Shown here one piece after another: positions 1-12,446 of a stretch of DNA of 64,000 nt. The position numbers and the translations under genes were made by a program. The notes under the pieces were generated by a model that searched no databases, had not been told where the DNA came from, and saw only the letters and a list, made by a program, of their open reading frames with translations. The DNA lies in assembly GCA_947646735.1 (NCBI GenBank), contig CANTFK010000769.1, forward strand, positions 62,001-126,000. Direction: 5' to 3'. Source of the DNA: Peronospora farinosa (Eukaryota > Oomycota > Peronosporomycetes > Peronosporales > Peronosporaceae). Positions within the stretch are counted from its first letter, which is position 1. Each line of letters opens with the position of its first letter.

Positions 1-34
1 GCCATCACATAACCTGTGAGCAGGTCGACCCAGA

Positions 35-3000
35 TCAGTAGGACCGTTTTCCTTTATACGACTTGGGGAGAGAAGGTATGTGGTCCATCGCGATGATTTG
101 GAAAGGGTACGTCGCTTCAACATTCCTCGGAGACCTTTCTTGTAAAGTGGGCCTCCCTTTCCCAGTCTCACAATCCATGCACTGACCCACATATTTCTGA
201 ACACTCCGGAACAGACCTCTCCAATGACAATGTCGTCTGATCCATTGATAAGTACGCCCGATTCCCTGATGGCCGCCTTCCAAACTTGTATCATAGTGAT
301 GGAGGACATCGGCCTGGAGACTCTCAGGTATCACCAATCTGGCAGTTATGTCTCGGTCGTCTCCCTTGATCCTCTGGCTGGGGCAGTACACCAGCAGTCC
401 TTCTTCACTTATCTCGTATCTTCCGACATTTTGCTGCAGTTTCTGGTCGATTCCACTGACAAATCCTTCCAGTATCCCTTCAAATATGCCTATAACTCGC
501 GTACCCAGCTCTCCTCTTCTTACGCATCTCGGATCCCTTCCATCCGGAGTTGTTGTACCACATCTTCTTGCATGACCTCTCCCGATATTTTGACGGGGGA
601 CCGTGATCTCGTCACCGCAGATACCTTGACCGACTGACCCCGGTCTCTAGGGACCAGCACCTCTGGCAGCCGATTGATTGCTTCTAGACCTGGCCACTCT
701 CCTCTCGATATCGACTCGACCCCTCGCTGCTGATGTAAAGCCGCACTGGTCAACTGGTCTGCACTCTGATTCCAGTCTCGTTTCACATGTAAGACTGCGT
801 GGGTGGGCCACGACTGGAGTTTACTCAACGCCTTGGCCCGAACGGGGATAAACCTGAAGCTTTGCATTCAATCTCTCCACGCATCTGTCTTATAACCAGA
901 TTGCAGTCTCCACAAATAATCAAACGCCGTCGCTCTATTGGCTCCAACAGGTCAAAACCCAGTAACATGCCCTCATATTCAGCTTCATTCACCGTAGACT
1001 TGTCGAGATATTTCGATGCAGCTGCGACTATAGTCCATGCAGGAAGTCTCCACACAATAGTGCTGCAGGCGCCTCCCCCTTGCTTCACCCGGGCCAACCC
1101 ATCGAAACTCATCACAAACAGTTCTTCATTTAGTTCCACTGTAGGCGTCGGTAGGTCGACCACTTGCCTGGATTGCTTCTTGGGAGCAATTGACGACAGA
1201 ATTGAGTCGACATTTTTTCGAGGCGTAATACTGGCTGCTAACGCCCCCAGTACCTGGTCCTCGCCTTTCTTGCATTTCACAATCTCCAAAGTCCACTGGG
1301 ATAAAGAGCGGCCCAATTTCCCAAGCGACCTTGCAACCCCAAAGACTTCACTAGCCAGGCTAGTGTAGAGTGCCTCGTCAGAACCTTGAGTGGATGGGTG
1401 ACCAACATCGTATAGCAAGTCTCCAATATTCGTAACAACACCAGCACTTCCTTTTCCACTGTACTATAGTTCACCTCGTTTGACTTGAGGGTTCGGCTCG
1501 TGAACATTATAGGCATATACTGGCCGTCGTAATTCTGCACCAACGACGCCGAGGTGGCCCAATCACTTGCGTAGACATATAAACTGCCTCTTTAGCCGGG
1601 TCGAAATGGCGCCGTAGCAATCTTGTTCTTGAGCATGGCAAACGCTACTTGTACCTTCGACCATTTTCCTTCGTCGTCTTCCTGGGCCGCCACGCCATCG
1701 TTAGCCTTCAATTTGCACCTCCAAGCGTAAAATTTCACCTCTCTCAGTTCGTAAAGGATCGACGCGTATACGGCATAATCTTCGATGTACCTGCTGTAGT
1801 AGTTTAGTCTTTCTAGAAAGGAATGCATAGCCTTCAGCGTTGTCGGTAGAGGTAGGTCGACCAAAGACTGAAGATCTTTTGGGTGGGCCTCTAGTCCCTC
1901 CTTGGAGACTCGATGTCCAAGATACTCGACCTTCCGACATCCCCACGTACTCTTGACGGCACTGACCGACAAATTCTAATAGTCACACACGTCTAGTAAC
2001 CGCTACACTTTCTGGAATAATACGTCCCACGATTCGGCAGGAACAAGTATATCGTCAATGTATGATCGTCGACCCAATATCGAGAGGCCCGATTTTGCAT
2101 CTGGTTCCCCTGTTGCGAACAAATCCTCTGTTCCTCTGTGGCAGCCCCTGGCGAAATCCTTAAAAATCCATATAATGCATTATCCAACAGCCTCTAATAT
2201 ATCTGAGGCGCATTCTTAAGCCCAAAAGGCATCCGAAGCCATTCAAATAATCCCAGTGGCGTAACGAACGCCGAGATTAGTCTCGCCCTTTCGGTCATAC
2301 TGACGACCCAAAAACCACTCGCCATGTCAAGAAAACAGTGCCACAAAGCTCCGTTCAAGTCCTCCAGTAATTCGTTAATCAACGGCATAGGGTATACCAT
2401 AAGCTGGGTGAGATCATTCACCAACCGATAGTCGATACACGATCGAATTTCGACCCCATTCTTCTTCACGATAACCACAATTGGGTTGGCCCATAGCGAG
2501 ATTGAAGGCTGAATGATCTTTGCCGATAACAGTCCCTTGATCAGGTCGGCCAACTTCTCTCTGAATTGAGGGGCTACATCCGTACACGTTGCGCGATCGG
2601 TCTTGCGTCCCCACATCGATATCACATATTGCTCCTTGGGCGGCCGGGGGTAAGGCGTTACCTTTGCCCATCAGCAGATGTCGTTTCTTCCATATTATTT
2701 GTCAACCGGTCCACCTCTTCAGGAGTGTTCTCATCTGGATCAGGAATCTGTATATCTTCTAACTCAATGCCTTCGGATGAGGGGTCCACTTCTGGTATGA
2801 CCGCCCATCCTGGTCTTATGTCCTCGACCCAAAGTTCCCCACTCTCGAAAGAACACACCTGGTCATCTGCCTGTAACAAGTCTACCAGTTTGGCTTCCTT
2901 CTCATCAGTAGTGATCACCGCAGGTAGGTCTTCTTTAGCTACACTCCGTTCCTGGATAGACCCCTCCTGCCAATTCACCTTCTCTTCGCACGGTTGTTCT

Positions 3001-4163
3001 TCTCTGTCGGGCAACGGTTGGTACGTCATATTCATCATTCGCTGGTCGCTGTAAGATGTGTGACGGAGTCTTATACTCCGGTCTCTCCACTAGTGGCCCC
3101 TCTTCCTCTTCCGTTGGGTCTACCTGATGGTCGACTTGGTCGGTGGTAGCTTCGTAGGCCAGATTTAGCCATTCCGCATATCTTCGAGAGCCTACCGAGA
3201 CAAACCCTGGCGTTCTCGTAACTTGCTCCCTAGTCAACCAAATACCTACCTTGGTATCTTCATGCAATTTTAAGGGGCGAGGGCTGACATTAGTTATCTT
3301 CAAAATCGGTCGACGTCCTATCCCTTGTATCATGGTGGTCACCCATCGTTCGCCTCTCGTGACCCACAATTTCCACTGTTCTGAGGTCGACCTTTTGAGA
3401 GGCACTTCCGTACATCCTCCAACGGATATATGTACATACCGACCCAATTTCACATCCGATACTCGCGTATTTTACAGTGTCCTTCGCCCAGTCAACTGTA
3501 CCCTGACCTCATCGGGGAGGCAAAGAGTTTCGTCGGCCAAGTCTAACCGGATACCGGCTGGGACCATGAAGTCCATCCCCAATATTGAGTCTTGGCCTAC
3601 CATAGGGCCTACCCACAACTTAAAGATGTACACCAAGTTCCCATTCAGAGTGACCTTGATGCGAGTGCGTCCCTCCGTGGTGTCCCAATACCAATACACT
3701 CTTGTCTTTCACTTTCATCAATTTGGCAGCCTACCTTACGAGCAAAGGCGATATCCAGAATGAATATCTCGGCACCAGTATCGAGCAACAAATTTGCATG
3801 GTCGTTGTTGACCTTTCCAGAGGCTTATGCTTGCCTGAACCATTTAGTAGGGGCGTGGTATTTCCAGTACCCCCTAGACTCGCCTGGCAATAAGTCCAAC
3901 TCCATTACTGAACTTTCTCGAAAAAAATTATTAGGTTCATTCAAAAAAGCAGCATGGACCACAGGGTAATTTCCAATCTTCGATATATTTCCAATCTTAA
4001 CTGGAATACCCGTCCCCTCCTTGGGCCGTTTCTCCACATATGCAAAGATGCAACAATTAGAACGCCCGGCTCGTACCAGATTCAAACCTGGCGAACGTCC
4101 TAATTTGCCATCTTCTCGAGTTTCTCCGGGAACATCCTTGCATGCTTGGCTGGGTTGTACCAT
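35..4163 (-). pseudogene. pol of family 1 copy 1 (protease-RT-RNase H-second RNase H-integrase, broken)
   Basis: Fragments in several frames match the intact 1227-codon pol at 34871-38554 in order: N-terminal linker (4163-3825), clan-AA protease tail (3699-3472), linker (3453-2658), RT core (2625-1592), first RNase H (about 1590-1277), second RNase H (1418-520) and integrase zinc-binding start (391-35, with the HH-CC spacing). Many single-base indels and in-frame stops interrupt it. The frame break between second RNase H and integrase at about 520 sits at the same base as in copy 2. Non-functional as it stands. Confidence 0.88.
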
Positions 4164-4183
4164 TGACGGAACAAATTATAGAA

Positions 4184-6620
4184 CTACTCCATCTGGCATT
4201 TCCCAATCTCGTGAATCTCTCCACAACCCCGGCATACAAACAGGCAGCGATCAGACGGGTGAACCTTCCTTCCACAGCGGTCGCAGGTCAATCTTTTCCA
4301 GCAATTCAGATCTCCATGTTTCTTGGACCCGCAATCAGAATATCTCGTGTTTGGGGTCGCTGATGATGGGCCGGGTCGCTGGTCTACTGCCTGGTGATGT
4401 TGGTCGGCCTCCCTGGTCGGTAGATTCTTTGAGAACCTCACACTTGGGCCCCTCCCTGCTTCTTTCTCCATAAGGTAGACTCGTCTTAGATCTCCCTCAT
4501 TGTCCGAGGAGTCTGGACTGGAATCTTCAGAGCTCGAGTCTTCCAGGGGCGCCCGTACTGCATGTATGGAGAGGCGATTCATATCTCTCGGCCTCTCTAG
4601 TAGCGCTGGTTCCTTCTGACGAAACTTGCTTGATCCAAACAACATCTTGCCTCGTCGTGCCTTCGTTCGCTGACATGCTGTCAATACTTCCTCCAATTCT
4701 TCTACACTCGCCAGACGCACCATAGTCAACTTGTCTGCTAGCTCCGGGTCGTCCACCGTCAAAATGTAGTGATCGACATGATCCTTCTGAACCTTGGGCG
4801 ACCCATCCTTTATCTTCATCTTCGCTCTGAGTCCAAGCAAATTCAGACGGTACAGATAATCCAGCGGGGTTTCTTCCGACCTTTTCTTCGCATGGTAGTA
4901 CTGGCGGGCGACCGGTACCCCCGTGCCACAGAACCGAATCATGAACTCTTGCATTAGGTCCTTCAGTTTACTCGGACTGAGCGACCCAGTTGACGGTACC
5001 ATTTTTGTGCCGGTACAGTCAGCAATCCTCTAAAAACGAGACATCGTTCGTCATCTGGTGCTTGGTCTCTTATAAATGCTGTCTTGACCGTCGATACCCA
5101 GCTGCGCGCAATGTCTTCGTCTTGGTCTCTTTCATAAAATTCTTCAAGATCCGAGGTCGCCGAGAGTTTGATGCGAGAGACCATATTTGGTTTCTGCCCC
5201 AACGCTGCGTTCGCCATCATCGACTGAGGTCCCCTCAAATCCATATTGTCTGGGTCGAACTCACAGGAACCGACGGAACCCATATCGACGTCGGTGATTG
5301 TGTGACCTCTTGGCATTTGTATGCCTGGATGCTGGTCGTGGTTAGCGGTCGTCCTTTGCGCCTCTGGTCTTCCTCCTGCTACACTCCCGTTAGGGTGTGC
5401 CCGCGGTACTTGACGTTTATTCAAAAATCTTGCCATCGCCGCGTTGAAGAGGGTCTGTAGGTCACCTACCGGGTAGGAAGGTCCTTCCCCCCCAGCATCT
5501 TCGTCACGGGGCAGAGCAAATTCCATCTTTTTTCCTTGCTGCTTTCCCATTGGCTGAAAATCGGAATGATTTTCATTCTTGCCACGCGTCGCCGTTTCGA
5601 GACCACGTGGTTCTTGCTCCGCGCTGCGCGCTCGGGCCTGGAGCAGCGCCGCCTCAGTTGGGCCTAGGGGCATCCTAGTGACCGACCCAGTCAAGGAAGA
5701 TCCTGGGGACCACGGAGCTGCTTCCCTTTGGCCGCTTGACATCAGGTGTTGGGATGGGTCTTGATTCGCCCCTGGGCGGCCGGCGGCTCCGTACATGTGG
5801 GGACCCACCGTGATGTCTTGAAGCGTCATCTGGCTGTCCTTGGACCGTGTTTGTGTGGGTGTCGTCAGAGGTGGGTGTTCCTTTGCTGGCGTGGTACCCA
5901 CTAGGATCGACAGACGCTTGTGTATATGATCTAACGTTTTTGTGATTCTGTCGAATCCCAGGGATAGCAGGTCGTCCGGGTGAGCCGCCCTGCGACCATG
6001 TTCGCTTCACGAAGAAGGGTGACCAGCGAAGTGATCGCGTCCGTGACGGAGTGCAGCCCTGGCAGGGTCGACACTGGCCCAGTAAGCTGACCGAGCTGCC
6101 GGATCTCCAGGATCTTCGCGACGGGGTCGCTCTCCAGGAACGCGTTCAGCTTGCGTTGGTGGTAGTCCCTCGTGACGTCAGCGTCTGTCCATGATGCCAG
6201 TTCTGACTTCTCGGGGCCTATCGACTTGGTGTTTCCGGGTGCCTTCATCCGGAACTTCGTCGGCTTGGATTGCGCGATCTTGTTTTGTTGTTGTTTTAGG
6301 GACCTTAGCCTCTCGGTTTTCACCGTCGTCTGATGGTCCTCTGGATCATGATAGGCGTCATGACCCAAGGTGTCCTCAACGAGGACATAGGGAGGGTATT
6401 TAGGTTTTTCTTCAATAAGTTCAACCTCGACCATGTTGACCGGGTCCCTCCCAAGGTCCGGTCGGTCCTTCGATCCTTTGTTGTTTTCTTCTTGAGTCAC
6501 TGGCGATCGGTCTTCCAGTGGCTCTTCGGTCTTGTGCTCCTTCTTGACATGAACATCGTTATCTTCTTGGGATTCGCGGTGAAATCCCTCATCTTCCGAA
6601 GATCCGGGCACGCGCACCAT
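4184..6620 (-). pseudogene. gag of family 1 copy 1 (frameshifted)
   Basis: Reading starts at ATG 6620-6618, directly against the LTR, and continues in three frames (6620-5931, 5901-4963, 5002-4184). The first part is charged, rich in Glu/Lys/Pro and low complexity. The middle part holds a capsid-like helical region (about 5280-4800, with the sequence WYRQLG). The last part has clustered Cys/His of zinc-knuckle type (about 4350-4190: CDRCGRK, CRGCGE, GKC). A stop at 4184 cuts it just after GKCQME, where copy 2 continues with EFYNLF. It would package element RNA in virus-like particles if intact; at least two frameshifts make that unlikely. Confidence 0.85.
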
Positions 6621-7752
6621 TGTGGTGGAGTGGTTTCTCAAAATTGTATGATAAGACCCCAAACCACTCACTGTGCCGGACTGCCGACTGTCGGAGGGGG
6701 TACCCCGATGCCGCGTATGGACCTTCTCTCACCTTGTGTACCCGTCGGCTGGCGGGTTGCACTCTTCGGAGGACTTGGTGATGTAGACGTATGCCTCGAG
6801 GGAGGTAGACCTGGGGGCCTCAAGTGGATATGCTTCACTCGGTGGGCCAGTAGGTGGCCACTCGATCGACCTTGTTGAGAGTGGACTTAGAGCCAATTCT
6901 TCAGGGAGCTTGTCCCTGGCCTTTTCCTTCTTGTTTCAGGTGTATCAACCACCTAACCTTTACTTTGCTCCCGGACCGTGAGGTAAGGGAGACCGCTTCC
7001 GATAGCGAGTCTTGGGGGGTTGCTACTCGAACAAACTCACAGGCCAAATATATTCTGGAGCTCTATTCGCACTTGAACTTCGCTACACAACTGTCTTCGA
7101 CGGGGGGCCAAAATATATACCTTCCCGGAACAGTGAGTAACTTAGAGCAAGTTCTTCTTGGGTGACGGAGTCGTGCCACGTAGATCGCAAACTGAATAGT
7201 ATGTAATATAGTCCTATCTTATTAGCTCCTTTACTCTATCCTTACCTGAATCTCTGATTCTTTGCGTCGACTGGTCTGATCCTTGTATTAACTGGTCAGG
7301 AGTGGCTGAACCCCGAAAGGCCGAGGTCGACCAATGAGGGACCCACGTCTACCGATGAGGGACCCAGGTCTACCGATGAGGGACCTGGTCGACCAATGAG
7401 GGACCCAGGTCTACCGACGAGGGACCGGGTCGACCAACGAGGGACCCAGGTCTACCGATGAGGGACCGGGTCGACCAATGAGTGACCCAGGTCTACCAAA
7501 TGAGGGACCAAGGTCTACCAACGAGGGGCCAGGTCGATCAATGAAGGACCCTGGTCAACTTCCTTCGGTACTGGTTAATCGGTACCCTGATACTGATTTT
7601 TCTTCTGTGGGTCCTGCGGATTGTTCTCCACCACTGGTCGCTCCCCTTCGAGGCCCCTGTCTCTCTGGTCTCCTGTCCCTGACCCACGGTCTATACACCG
7701 ACTCCAACTAGATTCTGGGATCCCCACATCACAAAAACAGCGCTTCACCACA
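6621..7752 (-). repeat. Family 1 LTR 'E' (5' LTR of copy 1)
   Basis: The plus strand reads TGTGGTG at 6621 and CACCACA ending at 7752, giving inverted 7-bp termini. It is 1132 bp. It aligns with LTRs A-D but lacks about 130 bp present in them, between the short near-repeats GCCACGT and GCCAAGT (around 7180). It carries the 21-bp minisatellite at 7318-7560. Its distal 200 bp resemble LTR A and not LTRs B-D. Confidence 0.88.
7318..7560. repeat. 21-bp GTCGAC/GTCTAC minisatellite in LTR E
   Basis: About eleven imperfect units of the type GGTCGACCAATGAGGGACC, alternating GTCGAC and GTCTAC cores. The 21-bp period keeps any frame open, which explains the repetitive heptapeptide-like shadow ORFs. 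Confidence 0.9.
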
Positions 7753-8137
7753 CAGGTCTCTGCTGTGTATCCGTTGAACTCTCTTAAACATGAACCATAT
7801 GAATGATTGAAATGATTAGGCAATTTATATTACATCTCTTGAAGTTATGAACGAAGTGTTTGTATGTAAATGTAAATAAATGGATGTAAAATATAAGGAA
7901 GAGGGGTGCGAATTTAAGAATTTCCGTAAAGGGTGTGAGCATAACTTTTATCAGCTATATCAGCTGATAATATTTAACAATATTACAAAAAATGCGTCCG
8001 TCCGTAGCGCTCCTTTTCCGGCATTCGAATTGGCTAATTGGCTAATTTGCATTTTGCGTAGATAATAATATATGCAGATTTCCATAACACAATAAAGTCC
8101 ATCCGGTGTGTTTGTATCCCGTGCTTCTTTTATATGA

Positions 8138-8880
8138 TACATCGAAGAAACGATGGGTACACACAGACCTTCATACTCATTTTTACATATTTCTATATCA
8201 AAGATTTATATATATATCAGATGTGACACATGTTTTCGATCCGCTTCAAAAACATGAGCTCAGTGCTTTGATGATACACTTAAAAATGGCAAAAGCAAAC
8301 GTTGTCATCAGGTTGAACTGGATTTGGTACAATAAGCGAAGTGACCCAAATGAAGTGCATCATACATATTAATATTCCTAAATAAACCGGATGTTCTAAA
8401 ATAAAAAATGGGGACGTATATCAAAAAGTAGACTTTGCTCACCATGTTTGTCGGAACGACAATTACATAATGACTCGGAGAAGGACGGGTACACCTTAAC
8501 TTTCATACTTATTACTTAAGTTGAGTCAACCGGATATATAAAAGATAAAATGATGGGCTAATATGTAGAATTCGCGTACTTATCCTTCGTTACGACGGTC
8601 TGTACCAAAAAGCTGCACACAGGCTAGAAGTAGCTTTAAAAATGTTGTTTGACATACGGTCCTGTATACATAATCAAATTGATATGTTCGATCCGCACGC
8701 TACTATCCGTCGAAATAACGGGTACACACCTAGCGAAGCGCTGCGTTAAAACTACCTATATATGCTATTAGCGTAAGCTTCGCGCGACATGTACGTCGGA
8801 ACGACAAGTGATCACCGTAGTGAAATGCTACAGTAGAAATGCATATATATACTTCTGAAAATCGTCGGAACGACGGGTGA
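8138..8880. repeat. Dispersed GTCGGAACGAC / ACGGGTACAC motif cluster
   Basis: GTCGGAACGAC occurs at 8450-8460, and CGTCGGAACGAC or GTCGGAACGAC at 8795-8805 and 8864-8874. Related words (CGAAGAAACGATGGGTACAC near 8140, GGACGGGTACACC near 8482, CGTCGAAATAACGGGTACAC near 8708) alternate with them. The pattern looks like degenerate copies of a short repeat with the same order CGTCG-n-ACGGGT. Function unknown. Confidence 0.5.
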
Positions 8881-9134
8881 ACGCCCTAGTTTAACAATGA
8901 AATATTGTTGTCGCATCTGAAGGATAGACGTGCGCATTGAGTAAAGGGTAGGTAGTCGACATTCATTTTAGTAGTTACATATAGTTAGAAGTAAAGTTAT
9001 AGTAGAATTTGTTTATTGATATATTCAAATGTATTAGATACAGCTCTATTTTTCCCTACAACTAAATGTGTCGTTTAGTTGCTTAGCGATCTCTGCCTCT
9101 CAGTGTACGAGAGGTTTCGAGGCACCTGCTTACC

Positions 9135-9167
9135 CTGACACAGTGTAAGTAGACTACACTGTGTCAG
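9135..9167. repeat. Perfect 13-bp inverted repeat
   Basis: CTGACACAGTGTA and its exact reverse complement flank a 7-nt loop. It could be a remnant of a transposon end or a cruciform-forming sequence; no gene is adjacent. Confidence 0.75.
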
Positions 9168-10779
9168 TATAATCGGAGGGCATCCCGGTACACTTGGTTG
9201 TACTTCGTGGTACGTTCAACGACCCACGACTCATCTGCTGTGAATCCAGCGGATTTGGAACGTCATCACTCGTTTGCGAAGAAGTCTATTGTAATAGAAA
9301 GCAAAGATGAAACTCGCTTAAGTACGAAGTACACCCGATTGATTTTATATGGAGTTAGAACAACTAGATTATTGGGGTGGATAATAGAGATGGTCATTTA
9401 CCGACTACAAGAACCGCGATATGTCATTTAAGAGGCTATGATGGGTTTGGGAACCTATGATCAGGTTTAGTGGCACTAGATCGCGATCTGGCCATACTCG
9501 ATCGCATTTCTGATGGCATACAACCTGCAATTCACCTACTTCGATCCACGATCGGCATTCAACTAGCTGTTAACCACACCACAAATGCCACATGCCTCGC
9601 TTTAAGCGATCTGGTTTCGCGCGATCCACAAATTGTTTGAACGCAATCCAGATGACCGCGATTCGGTGATCCACATAACGTGATCATGCAATCCTGGTGT
9701 TGAACACATAGTATAAGTGGACGATATTTGGATACGTGGCAGCTGATCCTACGATATAGATAGTCATAGTAGTAGGCTTGAATTTACATTATACAGTTCA
9801 ACTTTACTTTTAACACATGCAATGGCTTTTCTTCCGGGCATGATCTTTGGTCTTCCAGCGTCTGAAAAAATCTACTGCATCCCCATCACAAGTTACTACT
9901 GTTTAAGAAATCCAAATTGGGACGTTGACCTTAAGCACAAATCCCCTGTGATTAGACGCAGAAACAAATGAAGCGAGACAGCTCAAGTAATTAGAAGACC
10001 AAGCTGGATTAAGCATTTATACAAGGCAATGACTGGGTCATGTAGCTTGAGCCCTAAGGCCCAAGCTTGGTACGTCTAGAGAAGTTTTATATGGCAAATT
10101 TGACCATCGTCGCATGATATTCGATGCGACGAACCTCAATGGCGTCGTTAAGCTCGGCAAAAAATCTCAACAAGAAGTCGCCTTAGACTACCTTGTGCTT
10201 CAAGGATTTGTCGAACCATATGCATCGGCCTGGTAGCAGCAGCACGTGCGTGATGTTGTCGCAACATTCCCGACTATTTGATAATTCAACAAGTCTGCCT
10301 GTTGAGCAATTTGCTGCTGTAGCAAGATACACATTTCCATTACTTCGTAAAGTTCATGTGAAATGATCTTACCGATGTTTGCATGCTGCTCGTCTCCACT
10401 CAAAGAGAGCAACATGGCACTGACAGCGACATCGTCGACGGATTTCATCCATACGCTGTACTACCTGCCATTTGAGATCACTCAAACGGAAGAAGTCATC
10501 AAACAACTGGCGATCGCAAAATCTATGCGATACTCATTTACCACCGATGCACAAGACGACCGACTAATGAAGGGCCCAAAGTCTCGTTACAGTACGACTC
10601 ACGACAATCCGTATACAAAGAAAGGTCAGAGGCGTGGGTGCCACGCTGATGCGAGGTCGCAACAGCGTGATAGACCGTAAAGAAATGGTCGGGGTAAGTA
10701 GGAGCGGAGTGCCCTACTGATCTAGCAACGTCAAGAGAGTTCGCAAGACTCCTGACGAAAGTTGCTTTCAACACACAGT

Positions 10780-11370
10780 CACTGTGTGTTTCCGCTTCTT
10801 AAGATGAAGTATCCCATCATCACCCGTAAGATCGATGTAATAAAGACATGTCGCTTCGAGCCTTTGTTGGCTGTGGGGCGTCGAACACGCCAGTCGCTAG
10901 ATGGTCGTAGGCACAAATATGTTGAGCGCTACAAGACATTAATGAGGACGACGGTCCTCCTTTCAAAAGGCGCATTTGTAACAATAAAGGAATGCGTAGT
11001 GGAAAGCCACTACACACTTGAAGGCATAGAGCACAATAATTATTTCATTGTACTCGATCTGGATGACAAGTTGATGTCATCCTAGGATTACCATGGCTCA
11101 GAAGGTACGAGCCATGAGTCAGCCGGCAGCATCGAGCCGTGAAGATTCCTGCCGCTTGTTCATCAGATGGCCATCTGATAAACGTCTTGGAGCGTTCACA
11201 AGCGTGTGAATGTACTACGAGTGAGTGCGATGGTCTTGCTTGTGTTACGGTCATTAGTGTGACTGCACAATAAATCAGTGAGACGAACAGCGACACTGTG
11301 GACAAGCTGTCAACGGCTGAGCAGAAGCACATGCAGCGCCGAAGGTCCACCACATGAATAAATTCGAGAC
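10780..11370 (+). pseudogene. Ty3/Gypsy gag-pol relic (protease C-terminal region)
   Basis: Reading across frames gives GAFVTIKECVV and YFIVLDLDDK, then DVILGLPWLRRYEP (about 11070-11112), then a conserved Cys-rich stretch ending near 11270. The ILGLPWL pattern is the characteristic C-terminal signature of Ty3/Gypsy aspartic proteases. At least two frameshifts and a stop directly after the RRYEP segment are seen. No LTRs were located. Confidence 0.7.
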
Positions 11371-11382
11371 ATGGATGCTTGC

Positions 11383-11786
11383 CTAGAAAGCAGCATCAAA
11401 AAGGTAATTAGTTCGTACGGATGGTGACAATGGAGACAGTATGGAAGCTGACAGCAATGACGAAAGTATTGCGTCGGATGAAGACAATATTGCGTCGGAT
11501 TGCGAATCGATCTTGATTGACTCTGAGAGCGAGTCATCACCAAATTTTGAATCATTTGATGTGGATTCAGTGGGTTTAGAGTAGACGAAATCGATATTCC
11601 TGTTATCCGGAATCAGAGCCCTATGTGTGCCAGTACCAGTGATGATGTAATTGAAGAAAATCATTCCTTTAGCTTGGAAAGCGAAACGACCCACGATACC
11701 GAAACAGATGTTGACAGTCAATCAGCTGCCGAAAATTGCGACAAGGTGAGTTTTGAACATCGTCAGAGACATCCGACACTAGTAAC
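11383..11786 (+). other. Possible Copia relic, left part, interrupted by the family 2 element
   Basis: The plus strand is acidic and serine-rich (repeated IASDEDN-like and SESES-like words), as in the linker between integrase and RT of Copia elements. The sequence resumes beyond 19898 and leads into a Copia RT fragment at about 20280-20645. The GTAAC target site at 11782-11786 marks where family 2 inserted. The Copia assignment of this left part is inference. Confidence 0.4.
11782..11786. repeat. Target-site duplication GTAAC (left)
   Basis: GTAAC directly precedes the 5' LTR and is repeated at 19899-19903 directly after the 3' LTR. Five bases is usual for Ty3/Gypsy integrases. Confidence 0.9.
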
Positions 11787-12387
11787 TGTAACGGGCTCAA
11801 CGTTACACGTACCCGTTAAGTATGCGATACTTAACGGGCAGGTCTTAGAAGGTACGTAAGTACTTAAGCCCTGTCGCTCGGGTGAGACACACCATGTGTC
11901 ACACCCTTGCGTATGTGATATACACTAGATGTATTCACATTGATGGGGATGACGCCCAGCTGGGACTAGGCGTCATCAAATGACGACATTCAGTTACGTC
12001 ATTGAGCGAGCTTAAATATATTTAAGCTCGCACGTTGGGATGCGCATCTATAGAGATGGCACCCATCATTACATATTAACCAATCAGTAGTTAAACATAT
12101 ATTTAGTTATAATTAATTAAATATATCTCAGTCTTGAATTTCCTTAAACAAGCACACCACGCACGAGAAGTTGAGAAACTTCTGCGTGACGTCGGTGTTG
12201 CAAGCGTTAAGAAGTTCGTTGCACTCTCGCTCAAGCGAGAGGCAACTGGTGGTACGACTGCTTAAGCAGTCGACCAACCTCCTAACCACCCTCGCACGCG
12301 AAGGTAAGACGGTATAACCGCTTCCTCGCTTGTGCATAAGGTGTGTGCTCGTAGTACGAGGCAACTTCGTAGAAGTGCCCGTCTACA
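11787..12387 (+). repeat. 5' LTR of family 2
   Basis: It starts TGTAACGGG and ends GTCTACA (TG...CA). It is 601 bp and differs from the 3' LTR at about 16 positions by eye, 14 of them in the last 240 bp. It contains strong palindromes: 11812-11838 (12-bp stems, 3-nt loop), 12007-12030 (perfect 24 bp), 12218-12246 (compound stem) and 12255-12272 (perfect 18 bp). No TGG-type primer-binding site follows directly. Confidence 0.93.
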
Positions 12388-12446
12388 CTAGGTAGCACTA
12401 GTATTCCTTCCCACGACCCGTCTCTCTGAGCGTGCGTGTGGTTGAC

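Larger units (their letters stand above)
1..7752 (-). mobile_element. Ty3/Gypsy LTR retrotransposon, family 1, copy 1 (truncated by window edge, decayed)
   Basis: A minus-strand element whose gag begins beside the LTR at 6621-7752 and whose pol runs down to the window start. It is collinear with the better copy at 34353-42283: bases 1 onward match 34353 onward almost base for base. Gag is split over three frames and pol over many. The 3' end, including the region that carries an antisense reading frame in the other copy, lies outside the window. Order seen is LTR, candidate primer-binding site, gag, protease, RT, RNase H, second RNase H, integrase. Confidence 0.9.
7753..10779. other. Gene-poor relic DNA
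   Basis: No credible protein gene was found in this 3-kb stretch. It is AT-rich with scattered short ORFs lacking recognisable domains. It contains a tandem ATTGGCTA doublet near 8030, a recurring GTCGGAACGAC/GGGTACAC motif family between about 8138 and 8874, a 33-nt perfect hairpin at 9135-9167, and many GATC/GCGATC words between 9470 and 9690. It probably consists of old transposon remains. Confidence 0.5.

Noticed and set aside
6333..6878. Plus-strand ORF across gag start and LTR E
   Set aside because: Same antisense shadow as at 40726, with weaker conservation.
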